From Polytrichum commune (Eukaryota; Streptophyta; Polytrichopsida; Polytrichales; Polytrichaceae), in assembly GCA_950295325.1 (NCBI GenBank), contig OX485806.1, positions 29,140,001 to 29,204,000 of the forward strand: a DNA stretch of 64,000 nt, given 5' to 3'. The notes under the pieces were generated by a model. That model ran no database searches and had not been told where the DNA came from. It saw only the letters and a program-made list of their open reading frames with translations. Shown here in pieces: positions 26,544 through 41,460 of the stretch. How positions within the stretch are numbered: position 1 is the first letter of the stretch; every line of letters starts with the position of its first letter. The position numbers and the translations under genes were made by a program.

Positions 26544-27955
26544 ATGGATTCACAGGGTCCTACGCGCGACGGTGGCCCAAACAATCCGCTCCGTGTCTCC
26601 ACTGCCAATCCTCCCGAGGTGGGCGCCGAGATCCGTGCACAAGGAAGTAGCATCCCTCCTCCACCATTCTTTCCTGGTTTTTCGCACCTAGGAAGTCAGA
26701 TGCCGTTCCTCTACCCGCACTCCTTCATGCCTCCGCCTCCGGGTGTCGGGTTTGCACCTCCCGTCCACGGCGTTGTTAGCGGCATCGCCGAGATAGCGGC
26801 CTCCCAAAAGCGGTCTTCGCAAGAATGTGCCTCAGACCAGTCCAAGTCCAACAAGAAGCAGAGAGTGGCCCGCAAAAAACCTGAAATTGTCGAATTGGAC
26901 AATGTGAAGGACGAGGTAGAGGTTTTGAAGACCGCTGGGCATTGGAAGGACCACTGGGTCATCCAATTGATCAGCATTCGAGGAGAAATGCACAGAACTT
27001 TTTCCGCGCCCCCGAAGCAAAGTAATGTTTGTCATTCACAATTCTGTATGGTTTTCTCTTCCTACCCTAAATTCTCCCTAAATGGAATTGACCTGCTCAC
27101 TGCTCCTAGAAGGTCTCTTCAAAGTTCAATCTTCAAAGTTTAAAGATCAAAGTTCAAAGTGAAGTTGTTTTACTTTGAGGGTAGGCAGGGTGCAGTCTGC
27201 AGAGAGGCTGCCGAAATTCGAACTCGGTAGCTGCAAATTTCTAGACTCTGCTGTGGCTGCGGCCGAATTGCAGCAGAGTCTACTGCAGTTGTTCTTTTAA
27301 TTTTAATTTTTTTTTTAAATTCGCTACATTTCTTCGTGCATTTGAATTAAGGTAATTTCTTTATTGGCCTTGTTCAATTCCATTGCATCTTACTGGACAT
27401 ATCTTGACATTTGTGGTCATATAAGTTTTTGACATTGGAAAGTTTGTTGCGCTCCGACTTCATGTGTAGGTGTGGACAATTGGTCGCGGCTACACACGAA
27501 ACTGGTGTCTATGTGCCCGGATTTTTCAAATGATAGCGAGGCATGTCGCAAAAAGTGAAGTGTCATCTACAACGATTACAAGGAGGACAAGGTAATGAAC
27601 TTAAAGTCTGGCTCGCAACATTCAGAAAAAATGTCCTTGGTTTCAATTGGTTGACGAATTTATATTTGATCGGGTCAACGTTGTGTCGTATGCGTACGCC
27701 AGTGCGGTGGATGGGAATGGAGTGAAGTGTACGACACCAACGGAAACGAACACTACGGAGAACAGTGGCAGGGAGAGCACATCTAAATCGCCGGAGCCCA
27801 AACGGAAGGAGGACTTGTTTATGAAGCGATGTATAAATGAGATTCGTGAAAATAATAAGAGTTTAATGGACAGCTTGAAAGCCAACGATGACATAAAGAT
27901 GGTTTTACTTATGAGCATGCAACAAACCATAAGCAAATTGGTAGACAAGCTATAG
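26544..27955 (+). pseudogene. H1 accessory protein, SANT/trihelix-like (ORF1)
   Basis: Harbinger ORF1 proteins bind element ends and bring the transposase into the nucleus. Model: exon 26544-27021, intron 27022-27469 (GT-AG), exon 27470-27955. The protein starts MDSQGPTRDGG, then has a Pro-rich N-terminus and a basic nuclear-localisation-like KSNKKQRVARKK. A trihelix/SANT-like domain follows across the splice (GHWKDHWVIQL, DNWSRLHTKLV, ACRKK, SVIYNDYKEDK), and the tail is charged. Two lesions disable it: an in-frame TGA at 27556-27558 where the domain expects Trp, and a +1 frameshift at a six-A run (27626-27631) before CPWFQLVDEF. The frame then continues to a TAG at 27953-27955. Confidence 0.8.
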
Positions 27956-27981
27956 GTAGTCACGTACTCTAGGTCATGTAA

Positions 27982-29388
27982 CTAATCGACGTCCATAGGG
28001 AACATCTCTGCAACGCAAACTTTTATTTTCGCTAGCCATAGGCTTCTTGCAATGTCATTCCTTCGCGCACATAACTCTTTGAATATTTTGTCATCCGTGC
28101 TCATTGAAATTTGGAATTCTCTTGCCGCCTCTTGTGAAATGTATTTCAATGTGTCTCTAGAAGTCTCCTCAATGTCAGCCAAGGTTTGCAGGGCATGATT
28201 GGCAACTGTAAACTTCTTATGTGCCGTTTGTCATGAAGCCCTACCCACTGTCAGTCCATTATGCACCTCCTCCGTTGCCTCCTGCATCTATTCGGTTTTC
28301 CAAAAGTCGTCTCCAAAAATGATACACATGTTGTGTAAAACAAGGCATGTGCTAATCAATTCGGGCACATTCTTCAAGTGCACGTCAATCATTTTTAACA
28401 AAATTCTCCATCTCCCCTTTAGCAATCCGAAAGCTCGCTCAACACATATGTGGGTGGAGCTTTGCACAAAATTCCAATGATATTCTTCTCGAATTAGGCC
28501 ATCCTTATGTCCCCTATATTTAGCCAGCATCCACGGCCTACATGGGTAGGCTGCATCCCCAACCAGAGCAAATGGCGATAGCTTACCAGCCTCACTAAAC
28601 TGACCGATTGCCGTCCTCGCCCACAAGTTGGCATCGTGCAATGACCCAGCCCAGCCTATGTCAAAGTCCCAAAAAAAACATTTGCTAGACACTACACCCT
28701 GTAACAGTATGGAGTGAAATCCTTTCCGATTGTAATAATCTGCCGCATGGAAACGTGAGGCAATGATGGATATGTGCGAGCCATCGACTGGCCCAACCAC
28801 ATATGGTATCCCGTGCAAGTTTTCAAACTCACCTGCAAATTTTTCCATGCTAGATGTGGAGGGCCATCTTATAAATTTCTTCAAGAGGATCGATATGATT
28901 GCCCTAGTGAACTGGGTAACTGCCAATTGATTAGTTGAAAGGCCAATTCTATACAAATCAATAATGATTTGCATGGAATTACATGTGGCCAATCGTAAAA
29001 TCGCCACCGCCACCTTCACTTGTACCGGAATTGTTGACCGCATGTTTGTGTCTTGTTTCAACAATGACGGTGCAAGAGTCGAACACAAGTATTCAAACGT
29101 GGAGATATTCATGCGCATGCGAGCTTTGAATTCTCTGGCATTGAATGAGCCAAGAAGGTTTCGATCAAAGAATATCGGTTGTCCCAGTCTTCTTTCATGA
29201 GCCCATAGTCGTCTTGGCCGCCTTGTGAACACCCGCCTCAAACCCAGGTTTGCGACCATCACATGACACATTTGTTGTCAATGCCATAAAGATATCACAC
29301 ACGCGTCTCTCTCCAAACTTTCCATCGTGCAAAGCAATGACAGTTGAAAAACAAGCAAAATCACGAGCCTCTTGATGTCGCTATCCAT
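27982..29388 (-). pseudogene. H1 Harbinger DDE transposase with three in-frame stops
   Basis: HARBI1/ALP1-like nuclease-transposase that would cut and paste the element. One frame runs from the ATG at 29386-29388 (MDSDIKRLV) to the stop at 27982, 469 codons counting the terminal stop. It is interrupted by TGA at 29278-29280, TAG at 28288-28290 and TGA at 28231-28233, with clear transposase sequence on both sides of each. Motifs: helical NISTFEYLCSTLAPSLL, first catalytic Asp in VGPVDGSHISI, second in GSLHDANLW, Glu in CVERAFGLLKGRW, then LVLHNMCIIFGDDFWKTE. The C-terminal part DIEETSRDTLKYISQEAARE lies beyond the stops. All three stops can arise by single C-to-T or G-to-A changes from CGA, TGG or CAG. 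Confidence 0.9.
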
Positions 29389-29745
29389 GTTGATAGCCTA
29401 CTGAGTTTTGCAGAAAAACTCCGGCCCTTCGAACCGGAGCGGCGAGTGGTCAACCTGGAAGCGAAGCTTTTGCAATCTGGGCTAGCCGATGTGAGCAGCG
29501 ATGTCTGCTGCGTGTGAGATTTGAGCTCTGCCTGCTGTTCGGTGAAGTCTGTTGCCCTGTTTGGTGAGGTATGTTGGCCTACAGTTGCAGGCAGTCGCAG
29601 CTTCCTGGAAGACACAGTTGCCGCTAAGTCACGGCCCCTCGTGGAGCAACCCGCGACCATCGGCACTGACGTGGCATCACTCACCCTACATCCAAGCCTA
29701 GTCAACAGGCCGGCTGCCGGTGCCGCCCGTGCGGCAGGCACCTAA

Positions 29746-30016
29746 GTGTTTCTAAGGAAGATGCTCCATGAACTTCCTATCATTGGGTCACTCTTCTATA
29801 ATTTATATATTGTCTCTGGTCAGATGTTGAGAACCTTCTACCTAATGAAAGGTACTGATGCCTTAAAGTAACACCCTCCTTTTGGCGACACCTATTTTTC
29901 ATTCTTAAGCCATCAACAACTGAGTGCAACGGGGCCATTGAACAAGTCATTGTTTGAAGCGATAAATCATATGCGGCATTACGTACAAAGTAGCATCACT
30001 TTGACCATTCATAATA
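29746..30016. other. Spacer between H1 and the pogo-like element
   Basis: AT-rich DNA without a supported gene or repeat. Confidence 0.5.
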
Positions 30017-30874
30017 CAATCCTACCTCTTTAATATGACACTCCATATTATGACAACCTCAGTATAGTGACACAAATTTTGTAGACCAAATCTTTCTACT
30101 TAAACTCTACCTCTATAATACGATTATGACATTGTTAATACGACACTCCTAGACCCCTGAAATGTCATGTTGTAGAGGTAATAAATGCATATAGGGCAAG
30201 TCCCACACACGTATAAGTACATAGTCAATGTTGAATTTATGTAACTTTCACATATGAAATGTTGATAAAACATGGGAACTAGGGGGATCAAGCTCTCTAT
30301 CTCAATCCTAATAAAGAGACTCATTAGATTTTGTCACTTTCGCAACATTTTTTCACCTCAACCTTAAGTCAAGGTGCACAGTCTATTTTCAAGCATTTTG
30401 ATCAATATTTATCGAATGACTTTCATCTACATATTGTTAGAAATCCCTTGAAATTTCACGTCTTTTGGTGGCAGCTTATTGTGAAATTGGCACATGATCA
30501 ACATCATGCTCAACTGTTAGCTACATTTTTTATGGGCAACCGATTAGAATTTACTTCTATAGATGTGATGAAACTGCAAGCCACATCAGAGAAGCTCAAT
30601 AAGATATATATTGCTAATTTGAAGTGACGATATCAGCAAATTATTGATTCCTTCTTCAAGTCCATGTAGATTTCATGACATAAATTTGCATATTTGTAAA
30701 GACATTTGAAAAAATATTTATTTTGTATATGTGGCAAAATGTTTGATGTGTGTATTCATGAAGTACCTCATTATTAAGACAATGAGGTCCAATTTGTCAT
30801 ATTATTGAAAAGTGACACCTCAATACGATCATTTTCTTGTTTCTCAAATGTGTCATATTAAAGAGGTAGGACTA
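30017..30874. mobile_element. Pogo/Emigrant-like inverted-repeat element (candidate)
   Basis: About 860 bp bounded by inverted repeats of about 23 bp: ATCCTACCTCTTTAATATGA at 30019 and the matching GTCCTACCTCTTTAATATGA on the opposite strand near 30873. TA dinucleotides flank both ends, as for Tc1/mariner insertions. CTACCTCTATAATACG at 30109 resembles the CCTCTATAA core of plant pogo-type termini and may mark a subterminal repeat. An internal frame (30331-30627, plus, 98 aa, starting MSLSQHFFTST) might be a transposase remnant, but I see no DDE motif. The class is an inference from the ends. Confidence 0.5.
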
Positions 30875-33300
30875 TAGAGGGGTAAGAAGGACGGAAAAAC
30901 ATTTTTAGAAGAGCACCAACTTTGGCCAATCACAATGGCTAATCGGGGATTTATTTGTTCAACGAGGAGGTGTAAGAAGTGATCCACAAAAAGAAGACTA
31001 CACCTTCATTTCATATAGGATCCTCACCCGCAATAAGGTTTGACTTTGTGATAATTTTCATCTAGTAATCCAACATCCAAAGACCCATGGTCTACCTGAT
31101 ATTTTAAGTTAGGCCCATTAATAAGAGATGGGTCTATCACAAGACTAGGGGTTGTGACAATAAATTAGATTATTGTCAGCTACTCCTAAAAATATGATAT
31201 TGTCATGATGGGCCCCAAACCCAAACAAATGTTGCGGTCCCTCAACATGGTCCACTTTCACATCGCACTAAGCTTGAGCACCATCAATTGCAAAGTTGGA
31301 TTTCTATTTCCCACGGTACGGCTTTTGGATAATTTTCAAGGCCCTTAGATTTTCATAGTCATGGCTATTGCTTTGAAGTCTATCTAAGGGAGTTCAAATT
31401 TCAAACTTATGGCATGATCTTAGCCTTCTATTTTCCACTAATACACGGACAGTATATTTCTCATATGGAAGCCTATGATGGAACAAGAGATGACATGGAG
31501 AATGAAAATTGTAATTATGTGTGGATTGTTTTTTGGAGGTGACTCTACTATCTAGAATTGATACAATGAACCGGAAGAATAGACCACTACACTATTTTGT
31601 CTAATTAGTGTGGGTTACCACTTGGAGGTACACAATTCTATAACATTTTACTGAGAATGTCATTATTTACCTAAATAACATAAGTAGTTAGCATGCATAC
31701 CATAGAATAAGATACAATTTAGTTGGTGAACCACAATAATGTTGGTAAAAGGTTACAACAACACGTAACTCCAAATGGTACCCCAAGCCAATTAGACAAA
31801 GTAGTGTAGTTACACATGAACCAATTGAACTTCAAGACTTCAAGAAAATTACCCATTATTTTAGAGGATTTATGGAATATACCTCCAATTAATAAATAAA
31901 AACCAAAAGATCAAATTTTGAAACTTATACTATAAAATTTCAAATGCTTACTTCTTCTTAGAAAAATTAATATTTCCATTTAAAAGTACCAAGTTATATC
32001 AAACCAAGAGGCCACACATGTTATAAGATTTGTGGGCCTTATTTGGCCACTCTTCTTAATTGGGCTTGTATATTTGAGTGCCATATGGCAAGGATTGACC
32101 CTTAGCCTTTAATGAAATAGAAAATACGTTTCTATATTATTTTCATTATCCAATAAAATTTTAAGATTTTAATAATGCTAACAAAGCTTGACATAGGCTA
32201 GTCAATCAAGCAAACTTACTTACTTGAAACGTGGCCAAACAAGATTACGACACCTGGCTCAAAAAGAGAACCATGTGCAAGGTTTACCTCAATAGGAAGC
32301 CAGTGACATCACAAAACCCCAAAAATCACATTCGATGCTATAAAGGAGACCTTTCTTGCTCTTTCCAGACCACAAGAAAATAGCCAGTTTACATTCACCT
32401 CAAGGTCTTTCTGAACCATAAATGTGAATTATAATTGAAGCAACCATTTACACCTCTCCAATGCAAAGTCATTGTTGCTTGGTGCACACTGAATCATACA
32501 CTTGCCATTGAAACTTGCTGGTGATTGACAATTCCAACCCCAAAATAGTTAGGCCACTTTTAACCTCGCAATGTAAGTAATTGATAATGAGACACATTTT
32601 GTGTTGGAATGCCCCCTCTTCATCTTCATGGACAAAAACTCCTTCATTATGAGGATGTAATGCTAGGGAGTCTCAAGGCTCTCCTCCAGTCAAACCATCA
32701 CGTGGATATTATCTTCACAAATGCTGGTGCCCTTCGCTTGTGGAACACCATCAGTCCCATAAGCCTTTTTAGCTTCCCAGGCTTAACAATTCATCTCAAT
32801 ACAAGATACTTTTCCAACTTTTGATAGAGAATTATGGTGCAACATGTGACAATATTTTCAATCAACCACTTGGGGCATTCGTATAAATCTGATTGATTCA
32901 TCCAACCATATGAAAAATCAAGGGTTTAACTTTGGGGCAGATAAGCACAGGTAATTCAAGCTGTTCTCCTTTGAAAAGAAGTAATATTCTTGGAGGTACC
33001 TCTGCTTTTCTTCATGCCCGTTTAAGGACTACACAAAGCCTCCAAGATTGACAAGAATGCAGCCTAACAATGGCTGAAACCATACACCCAGACAAGTTCT
33101 GGTAAGCAGGCAATTGTGAGTCAAGCTTCATGTATCCATAAACCATCGACACTGCTGCCAAATTAGAGGTCATTCATGGAGTCTAGTAAAGATGACGCTA
33201 ATTAACTCTATGACAAGTCTTGTGCTAAAGAGACAATGATGAGTAAGTGAGGAGGTTTGTTAAAAAGACCAACATAGGGCATCTTAAGGGAAAAAGGCTT
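30875..33300. other. AT-rich intergenic region
   Basis: About 2.4 kb with no coding frame I recognise on either strand and no clear repeat structure. The right end probably approaches the 3' UTR of the minus-strand eL42 gene. Confidence 0.5.
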
Positions 33301-33620
33301 GGTGGGATACAGCAGAGTTTCACAAAGGTTACACAATGATTTTCACGTGACCCCTGGTACAAAATATTTGCTAGATGATTATGATTCTCAGAATCGAAGA
33401 GAATCCCAGAGATAAAAAAGAGATCTTAGGACATGATTAGCGCAGCACAATACATGTCCCACACTCAGAAATTCGGAGTGCAATCATAAACCAAGGAAGA
33501 AAATGCAAACATCAGATCTTGTATTTGGAAAAAAGTCCCAGATATGACCCAGAAGTGATACAAAGTCAACTCTGTTTCGAACTTTTGAATTCCAAGAGTG
33601 AAGTACACCAGATAAATCAT

Positions 33621-35705
<2,085 letters not shown>

Positions 35706-35816
35706 TGTGGCCGAACCTGTGCAGCGCTCTCTCGCACTCCGGGCGCCTCGCCTGCTTGGAAGCAAAAGAGAGAATGCAGAGAGCAGGGGTTAGTTTTTGT
35801 CGGCCCGAAGCAGGGC

Positions 35817-35855
35817 TAGGGTTTCGAGGGGAACCCAATTAGGGTTAGGGTTTGG
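35817..35855 (-). promoter_or_regulatory. Telo-box cluster upstream of eL42
   Basis: On the gene's strand this stretch reads AAACCCTAACCCTAA (35841-35855 region) and AAACCCTAG (35816-35824). AAACCCTA telo-boxes are a known promoter element of plant ribosomal protein and translation genes, acting with site II motifs. The position, 110-150 bp before the ATG, fits a proximal promoter or leader. Confidence 0.7.
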
Positions 35856-35899
35856 GTTTTGCCAAGACATTGCCTTGGAGTTTGGGGTTTTCTTCAGCT

Positions 35900-36845
35900 T
35901 GGGCATAGAGCTGGAATTTGTAAGTGTCTTATTACAAAATAGGGTACCAATTCATACTTTGGACTTGGACTCCGATTTTGATGGTGTTCTTGATCAATAC
36001 GTTTTGGGTTTAGTTTTGCGTCACGTCACTTCTAAAGTACTTTGACGTTGGTTGACCTCAAATTAAAAGACGTATCACTAAGGGTTTATCACATTAGAAG
36101 TCTTTATTGGGATAACTTGTGTTTAGGTTTGTTTGGTCAAATGTGTTAGTTGTGTGACATGCTAAAATGTAATGAAATACATCATGTACAAAACAATGAA
36201 TTTTCAAAGTACCTATCCATGTAGTAAATTTTGTAACAAAAGGGCTCTAGAAAATGTGTGCATTCTACCTTAGGGGAGCTTTAATAGGAATTATGTTATG
36301 TTATTTGAATATTTCACTTTAAGAGGAATTTAGACTCCATTGAATGTTCCCCTACAAAAAATGATATTCACTTTGCCATCTTAATTTGAACTAAATTCAA
36401 TTCTTCAAGTCTAATATTCAAAAGCCACCCCCCAACGAAGCACAGTGAAGAAGTGTGATACTATTATGAACAATCACAAATTGACACCAACTTTTGTGTT
36501 TTCCATGCAAGTGAGGTACTCCATGTGATTTAAATAGTGTTGACTTTTCAATCAACTTGGAAAATCTACAAAGTGATATAGATCTCTTTACACCCATGGA
36601 ATACATTACAAAATGTGATGAAAGCATGTGCATGCCCTAATGCTCATGTCTAGCAAACATTTGCCCTAAAATTGTACTCTAACAAGGGCTCCATTGTTGC
36701 ATACATGCCACCTCGCCAACCTTAGATTGTTCTTCATTAAATTTTCCTACTCGCACGACAATCTCAAACACATGCTCGTGACAATTAGATTGTCCTATAA
36801 TTACGTAAAATGGGTTTAATGTCCTCACTCTCATATACACCGTAT
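35900..36845. other. Intergenic region upstream of eL42
   Basis: AT-rich sequence beyond the eL42 promoter. No supported gene or repeat. Confidence 0.5.
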
Positions 36846-36988
36846 ACTAGTGGAAAACTATGCCCAAAAAAACCACAACCGAAATCGGTTGCGATTATTT
36901 TGACCAGCCATTAAATGACTACAAAGGCTTGTCAAAAGAACTGCAATTGGTTTCGATTGCGATTTTTTGGGCATAGTTTTCTACTAAT
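36846..36988. mobile_element. Small palindromic MITE, CACTA-like ends
   Basis: About 143 bp, nearly all inverted repeat. The left arm is ACTAGTGGAAAACTATGCCC followed by AAAAAAACC; the right arm in reverse complement is ATTAGTAGAAAACTATGCCC followed by AAAAAATCG. The inner arms CGAAATCGGTTGCGATT and CGATTGCGATTTTTT continue the pairing. The CTAGTRGAAAAC start resembles the CACTAGTAGAAAA ends of plant CACTA elements. I cannot see a 3-bp target duplication. Confidence 0.65.
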
Positions 36989-37679
36989 GATAGTCCCAAG
37001 GCGGTCCAAGCTAACCATTATCGAATCATTTTATTACTTTCAAGAGTTATTTTTACAAATAGAATGTTGTGCTAGACAACCCTCAAAATGAACATATTGA
37101 ATGCCAAAACAACCTTGATACTACAGTAGTCACTCGATAGTCACCATTGTAAGAAAACAAATGAGGGATCCATCACCTTATCCCAACACAAACTACTTGC
37201 AAGTTCTAAATTGCCCTCCTCAAGAATCAGTACATGCAAACTTGGTCACATATTATAGCAACGTCATGCTATCAACATACATCCTTAATATACCAGAACT
37301 AGAACACCTAATATGCATTCGAAACCATTCTAAATTTTATTTAAATTAGGCGTGCCCACCAAAATAGGCTTAGTATGTCTAATCTAGCAAAGAATTCATG
37401 CTAAGTGATGCGATGCCTATGGTCAGCCGACAATAGCCAAAACAATGTTTTGTTTTGTCCTAGGCCACAAATGATTTATTATAAGTTGTTTGTAATAGAG
37501 GTTCCCATTGGCAAAGTAAAGTGGATTGATTCTCATAATTAACCACAACAAGGGTGCCACCATGGACATCAACAAGGTCATCACAACCACCACATGACAT
37601 GTAGAATTCGTTGTGCCAATGTGTTGGCATCTCGGCTGCTTGAATAAGTGTATTGTTGATAGAGATATTATACTTTCAT

Positions 37680-38170
37680 ACGGTATACTAACGCAAATTG
37701 TTTTTGTCCCAGGTTGTGCTCATTGTTTTGCATCCAACGATATGAACCTGGTCATTATAGCTCGTAACAAATTGTGGTGACTTCACATGATCGAGTAGGT
37801 CAATATGAAGAGCTCTCCAAATATTGCGAGAAATATTGAAATGCATTATATCATATAGGGTACCTCCAACCATAGACATCATCTACAAAGATGTTGTGAA
37901 TCATATCCCTATTGTTCGTGTCTGTATGTACTCGTGAGCTTGGTCAATTTGCCCACTGGTGAGTCATTTGCAAGCAATTCCTCTCATGCAACAAACTTGT
38001 TCGGATTACCGTTGGAGATGAAGAAGTTCCAAATTGTATAGGTTTTGTGTTCACCACATTGTTCATGATTGTAGTCACTACAATGTGATCAAACTTTCCA
38101 AAATTCAAATGCATACTTAAAATTTTGAAGGCTTTGGTTACGGGGTTGCACATCACGAGTAACTCACCCC
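37680..38170 (-). pseudogene. F-box/kelch-like protein remnant
   Basis: Two minus-strand frames look like pieces of one broken F-box/kelch gene. The upstream piece (37944-38156) begins MMCNPVTKAFKILSMH, typical of the NPVTK segment that opens the kelch part of such proteins. The downstream piece (37688-37882) has MVGGTLYDIMHFNI, IWRALHIDL and QVHIVG, resembling a kelch blade. A frame change and stops separate them, and no F-box (LPEDL-type) helix is recognisable further upstream. The assignment rests on motif resemblance only and could be wrong. Confidence 0.35.
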
Positions 38171-40550
38171 TACCATATTAGACCCAAAGGAGAGGGAAGC
38201 CATATGTTATTGCAAGGGTTTGTACTCAAAATTGAGGCTTTAAACCCTTAGTTGTGCCTTTAATTGCACCTTGATCGATAGTTTCAAAGCTTGGTTGAGA
38301 TTGTCCATGATGTCCAAGCTATATTCAATAGTTCTCTTGTACTCATGTTGTGGGAACTCAAGTATCTATAAAAATAGCATTGAATCCTCATTGTAAATTT
38401 GCCATTTGTTGAACAAGACCTTCAAAATGATTAGTTTTTTCTTGGTTAGTATGCACCTACGCCATCCTCTAAGAAGAAGAGATGACTCTGATGTGGCCAT
38501 GAACACGAATTTATGGCGTTGATTCGTCTTTGAGTTGGTCGCAGCTTATATGTAATTACAAAACAAGCATCACGAGAATCATAGCGCCCATAAAGACTAT
38601 TTATGTTGAAGGTAAACATCTCGAGGGCACGACAAACCAACTTGCACATGTTGCTCACAACAACAAGCCTCTGGGATCCTGCGTGATTGGTTGACATTTA
38701 TTTAGTTCACCTAAATACCCCTGTTGTGGTGGGGTTGACCATAGGTGGTAGGGTGTATTAATCATCGAGTGTTGGGAATGTTGCCCATATAAGCTCCATA
38801 TGAGCACTATTATGGCCTCAAACGGCTTAACCTTGCCATCACCCAATCCTCCATGACAACCATGGAAATGAGTGTCAAAATCACACATGAGCTCAATAGA
38901 TTGCAACTTGTTCCATGTTCGGCATCAAGAGTGTACCCCAACACAAATCAAATCAAACATGGGTAACATCATTATTATTAAAAATATTCAGAATAACAAA
39001 CAATATTAGTTTCAACACTATATCACTTAACTAGACATTGATGCAATGTTTTGATATTGTCCTTATTTTAATTTCACTATGTTGCAAGGCAAAACTAGCA
39101 TTAAGTAGAGATTTAGGGCCATTGAAAATAGAGTTTACATCAAATTATTATCACATCCAAGAAATGCATAAAGGTTTCCTCTGATGTGGCACTTCAAGCA
39201 TACTTGCAACATCATTTTTAAAGCACTACTACACTTAAGAGTTGAAAATGTTGTTAAATTCACCTAATCATGAAGAAACTTGATTGTATACAATAAGGCA
39301 AGTGCTTTGGAGGAGCATCCTTGCAAGGCACACCAAAAGTTGTTCAAGGATTTTAGTGTATTGTTGGTTGCATGAGTTTGTTTGTAAGGAGAATATGAAT
39401 ATCAATACAAATATTATCGAGTAATATTTTGGAAATTGTGATGTTTAAATGACGACAATCTGTGGGAGGTCAATTGGAAATGTTTTCCACAACAAGATTA
39501 TTGATAAGGATAATGATGAAAATGTGAAGAAATGGACACTAATGGCTTTGAAAGAGGTGATTCAGTTGAGGAATTCATGTAAGAATTTTCATGAAATCAT
39601 GAAATATAATTTTATTATTAGGTGGAATATATGAATTGTTAATAATATATAGAAAATCCCCTATATATTGATGTTATCATGGCCACTTGTATAGAATATG
39701 CCACAAGTCTACCAATGTTATTTGAATTTGAATTCTATACAATCCTCATAGTACCAATTGTATTCCAATTCATTACAATGGTTCAGATTACCTACCTTAT
39801 ATGGATATCGATTATACATTGGATAACAAATTAACTCTTCTTCTAATAATAATAATAATAAGGTTTTCATAACAACTTGTTTGTGCAACATTGTGTCATC
39901 ACAATATTGGGGGTGGCTTGCATCTCAAGGTTTTCTATCATCTAGACAACATAGAATTTGAGTAGATGAGTGTGTGAGGCAAAATCATCATGTGCAATGT
40001 GTTTTGATTCCAAACGCCATAGTTTGGTGAATAGGTGTACTATAACCTTGAATCTTAGTTTGGAGCACACCATAGGGATATTGGATGGGATAGTGTTGGT
40101 GTAGCTCTCACAATAAAGTTTTTGCAAAACAAATTCATATTCATGCAAGATGTTGCGAAATGACTAAGTTGTGATCAATTCCTCACTAACAACCAAATAA
40201 AGGACAATATGTAGTTCTTGTGCATGGAAAAGGCGCACAAATCAACAACCACGTATCCATGGAGACTAATGAGGTAGTCAATAACAACACTCTTAACTTT
40301 GACGATATTCAAGGTTAAATCCAAGTTTCATTCTATCAATGGTGAGGATGTTGATGGGTTTTTGTGGACCGTGTATGAACTAACATTGGAGTGTATGTGA
40401 GAGAAGATCTTAGGTGACATTTTAGGCATCATAAAGTCAAAGCCCAATATTGGGAATTTTGTCATTGATTTGATGCAACCAATGTATAATGTCGAGTTAC
40501 TTCTCACTCAAGAAGATCGGTGTTCAACAAACTTTTGGGAATCGAAGAAA
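38171..40550. other. Intergenic region, possible remnants only
   Basis: Several minus-strand frames of 60-83 codons (38446-38906, 39942-40148) have an amino-acid composition close to protein, and some may belong to the decayed F-box/kelch locus. None has a motif I can name. A short (AAT)n run is at about 39846-39861. No mobile element end is visible. Confidence 0.4.
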
Positions 40551-40557
40551 CGAGGTT

Positions 40558-41460
40558 AGCTCTAAACCAATTGGAGTTTGCCACATCACTACTAGCAATT
40601 GAAATATCAACTATGGAATCTAGGTAGTTGTTGGAATGTAGAAGGGGAGCCTCTGTTTGTAAGAAGGATATTATAGAAATAGCCCCCCCTTCCTTCCTCC
40701 CCTTGCCCTCCTCAACCTTGGGCACCTTCTTATTCTTCGTTGTAGATCATGTGGTTGTTCTTGTTCTTGTGTTGCCATTTGACTTTTTAGAAATCTACGC
40801 TCCATACAAAGTACAAAAAAATAAATGAAGGGAAACGAAGGTTGACATTCAACCATGATTTAAAGCAATGGGAGTATGCCATGTTAATTAACAAGAACAA
40901 TTTATAAATCATCAATGGGGCCTACATACCTATCGGAATATAGATAAGGAGCCTATGCCCGTAAGAAGGGGATCATGAAAATAGGCCCCTCCTCCCTTGT
41001 CCATGCGCCAACCACATGGCCCTACAAAAGGATGTTAGCTAATGTAAGGGTACAAAAAAATTGGAACTTAGGGAATCAAAAGCTACAGGCATGCTATAGG
41101 CTCATATTAAGCCTGATCTAAACCAATGTGATTCCACCACATCAACAATAGCAATTCGAAAATTGTCTTTGACATCTAGGTATCTATTGAAGGGAACATG
41201 TCCATTAGTTGAGGGTCACGGAAATAGGCCCCTCCTTCCTTGACCTTTGTGTTCTTTAAGGTTCGTAAAATAAAATAAAAATAAGGATAAACAAATGTTG
41301 ACAATCGAAGGGATAATGCCAGGTCAGCAATAGCAATTTCAAAAATCGGCGATGGAGTCTATTGGAACCTAGAAGCCAAGAAGGGTAGTCCATGTCCGTG
41401 AGAAGGAGGTCACGGAAATAGGCCCCTCCTCCCTTCCTCCCCCCTCTCTCTCCTCGGCCT
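40558..41460. repeat. Diverged tandem repeat upstream of the cotransporter gene
   Basis: Four units of about 190-300 bp. Each ends with a GTAAGAAGG or GAGGTCACGG block, then AATAGGCCCCTCCTCCCTT or a variant (near 40678, 40980, 41224 and 41418). Earlier in each unit are AAACCAAT, CACATCA and AGCAATT words. The array stops about 680 bp before the cotransporter start codon, next to a CT-rich leader-like tract (41440-41560). Confidence 0.8.

Larger units (their letters stand above)
26032..29745. mobile_element. PIF/Harbinger transposon H1, full length, decayed
   Basis: The element spans 26035-29742 (3708 bp), with the 3-bp target duplication TAA at 26032-26034 and 29743-29745. The terminal inverted repeats are about 30 bp with 23 matches, starting GGGCCCTGCCACACGAGTGG on the left and GGTGCCTGCCGCACGGGCGG on the right (reverse complement). 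It carries the standard Harbinger pair: a SANT/Myb-like accessory gene on the plus strand and a DDE transposase on the minus strand, arranged tail to tail. Both reading frames carry stops, so it cannot be autonomous. The ends are GC-rich compared with the AT-rich flanks. Confidence 0.93.
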
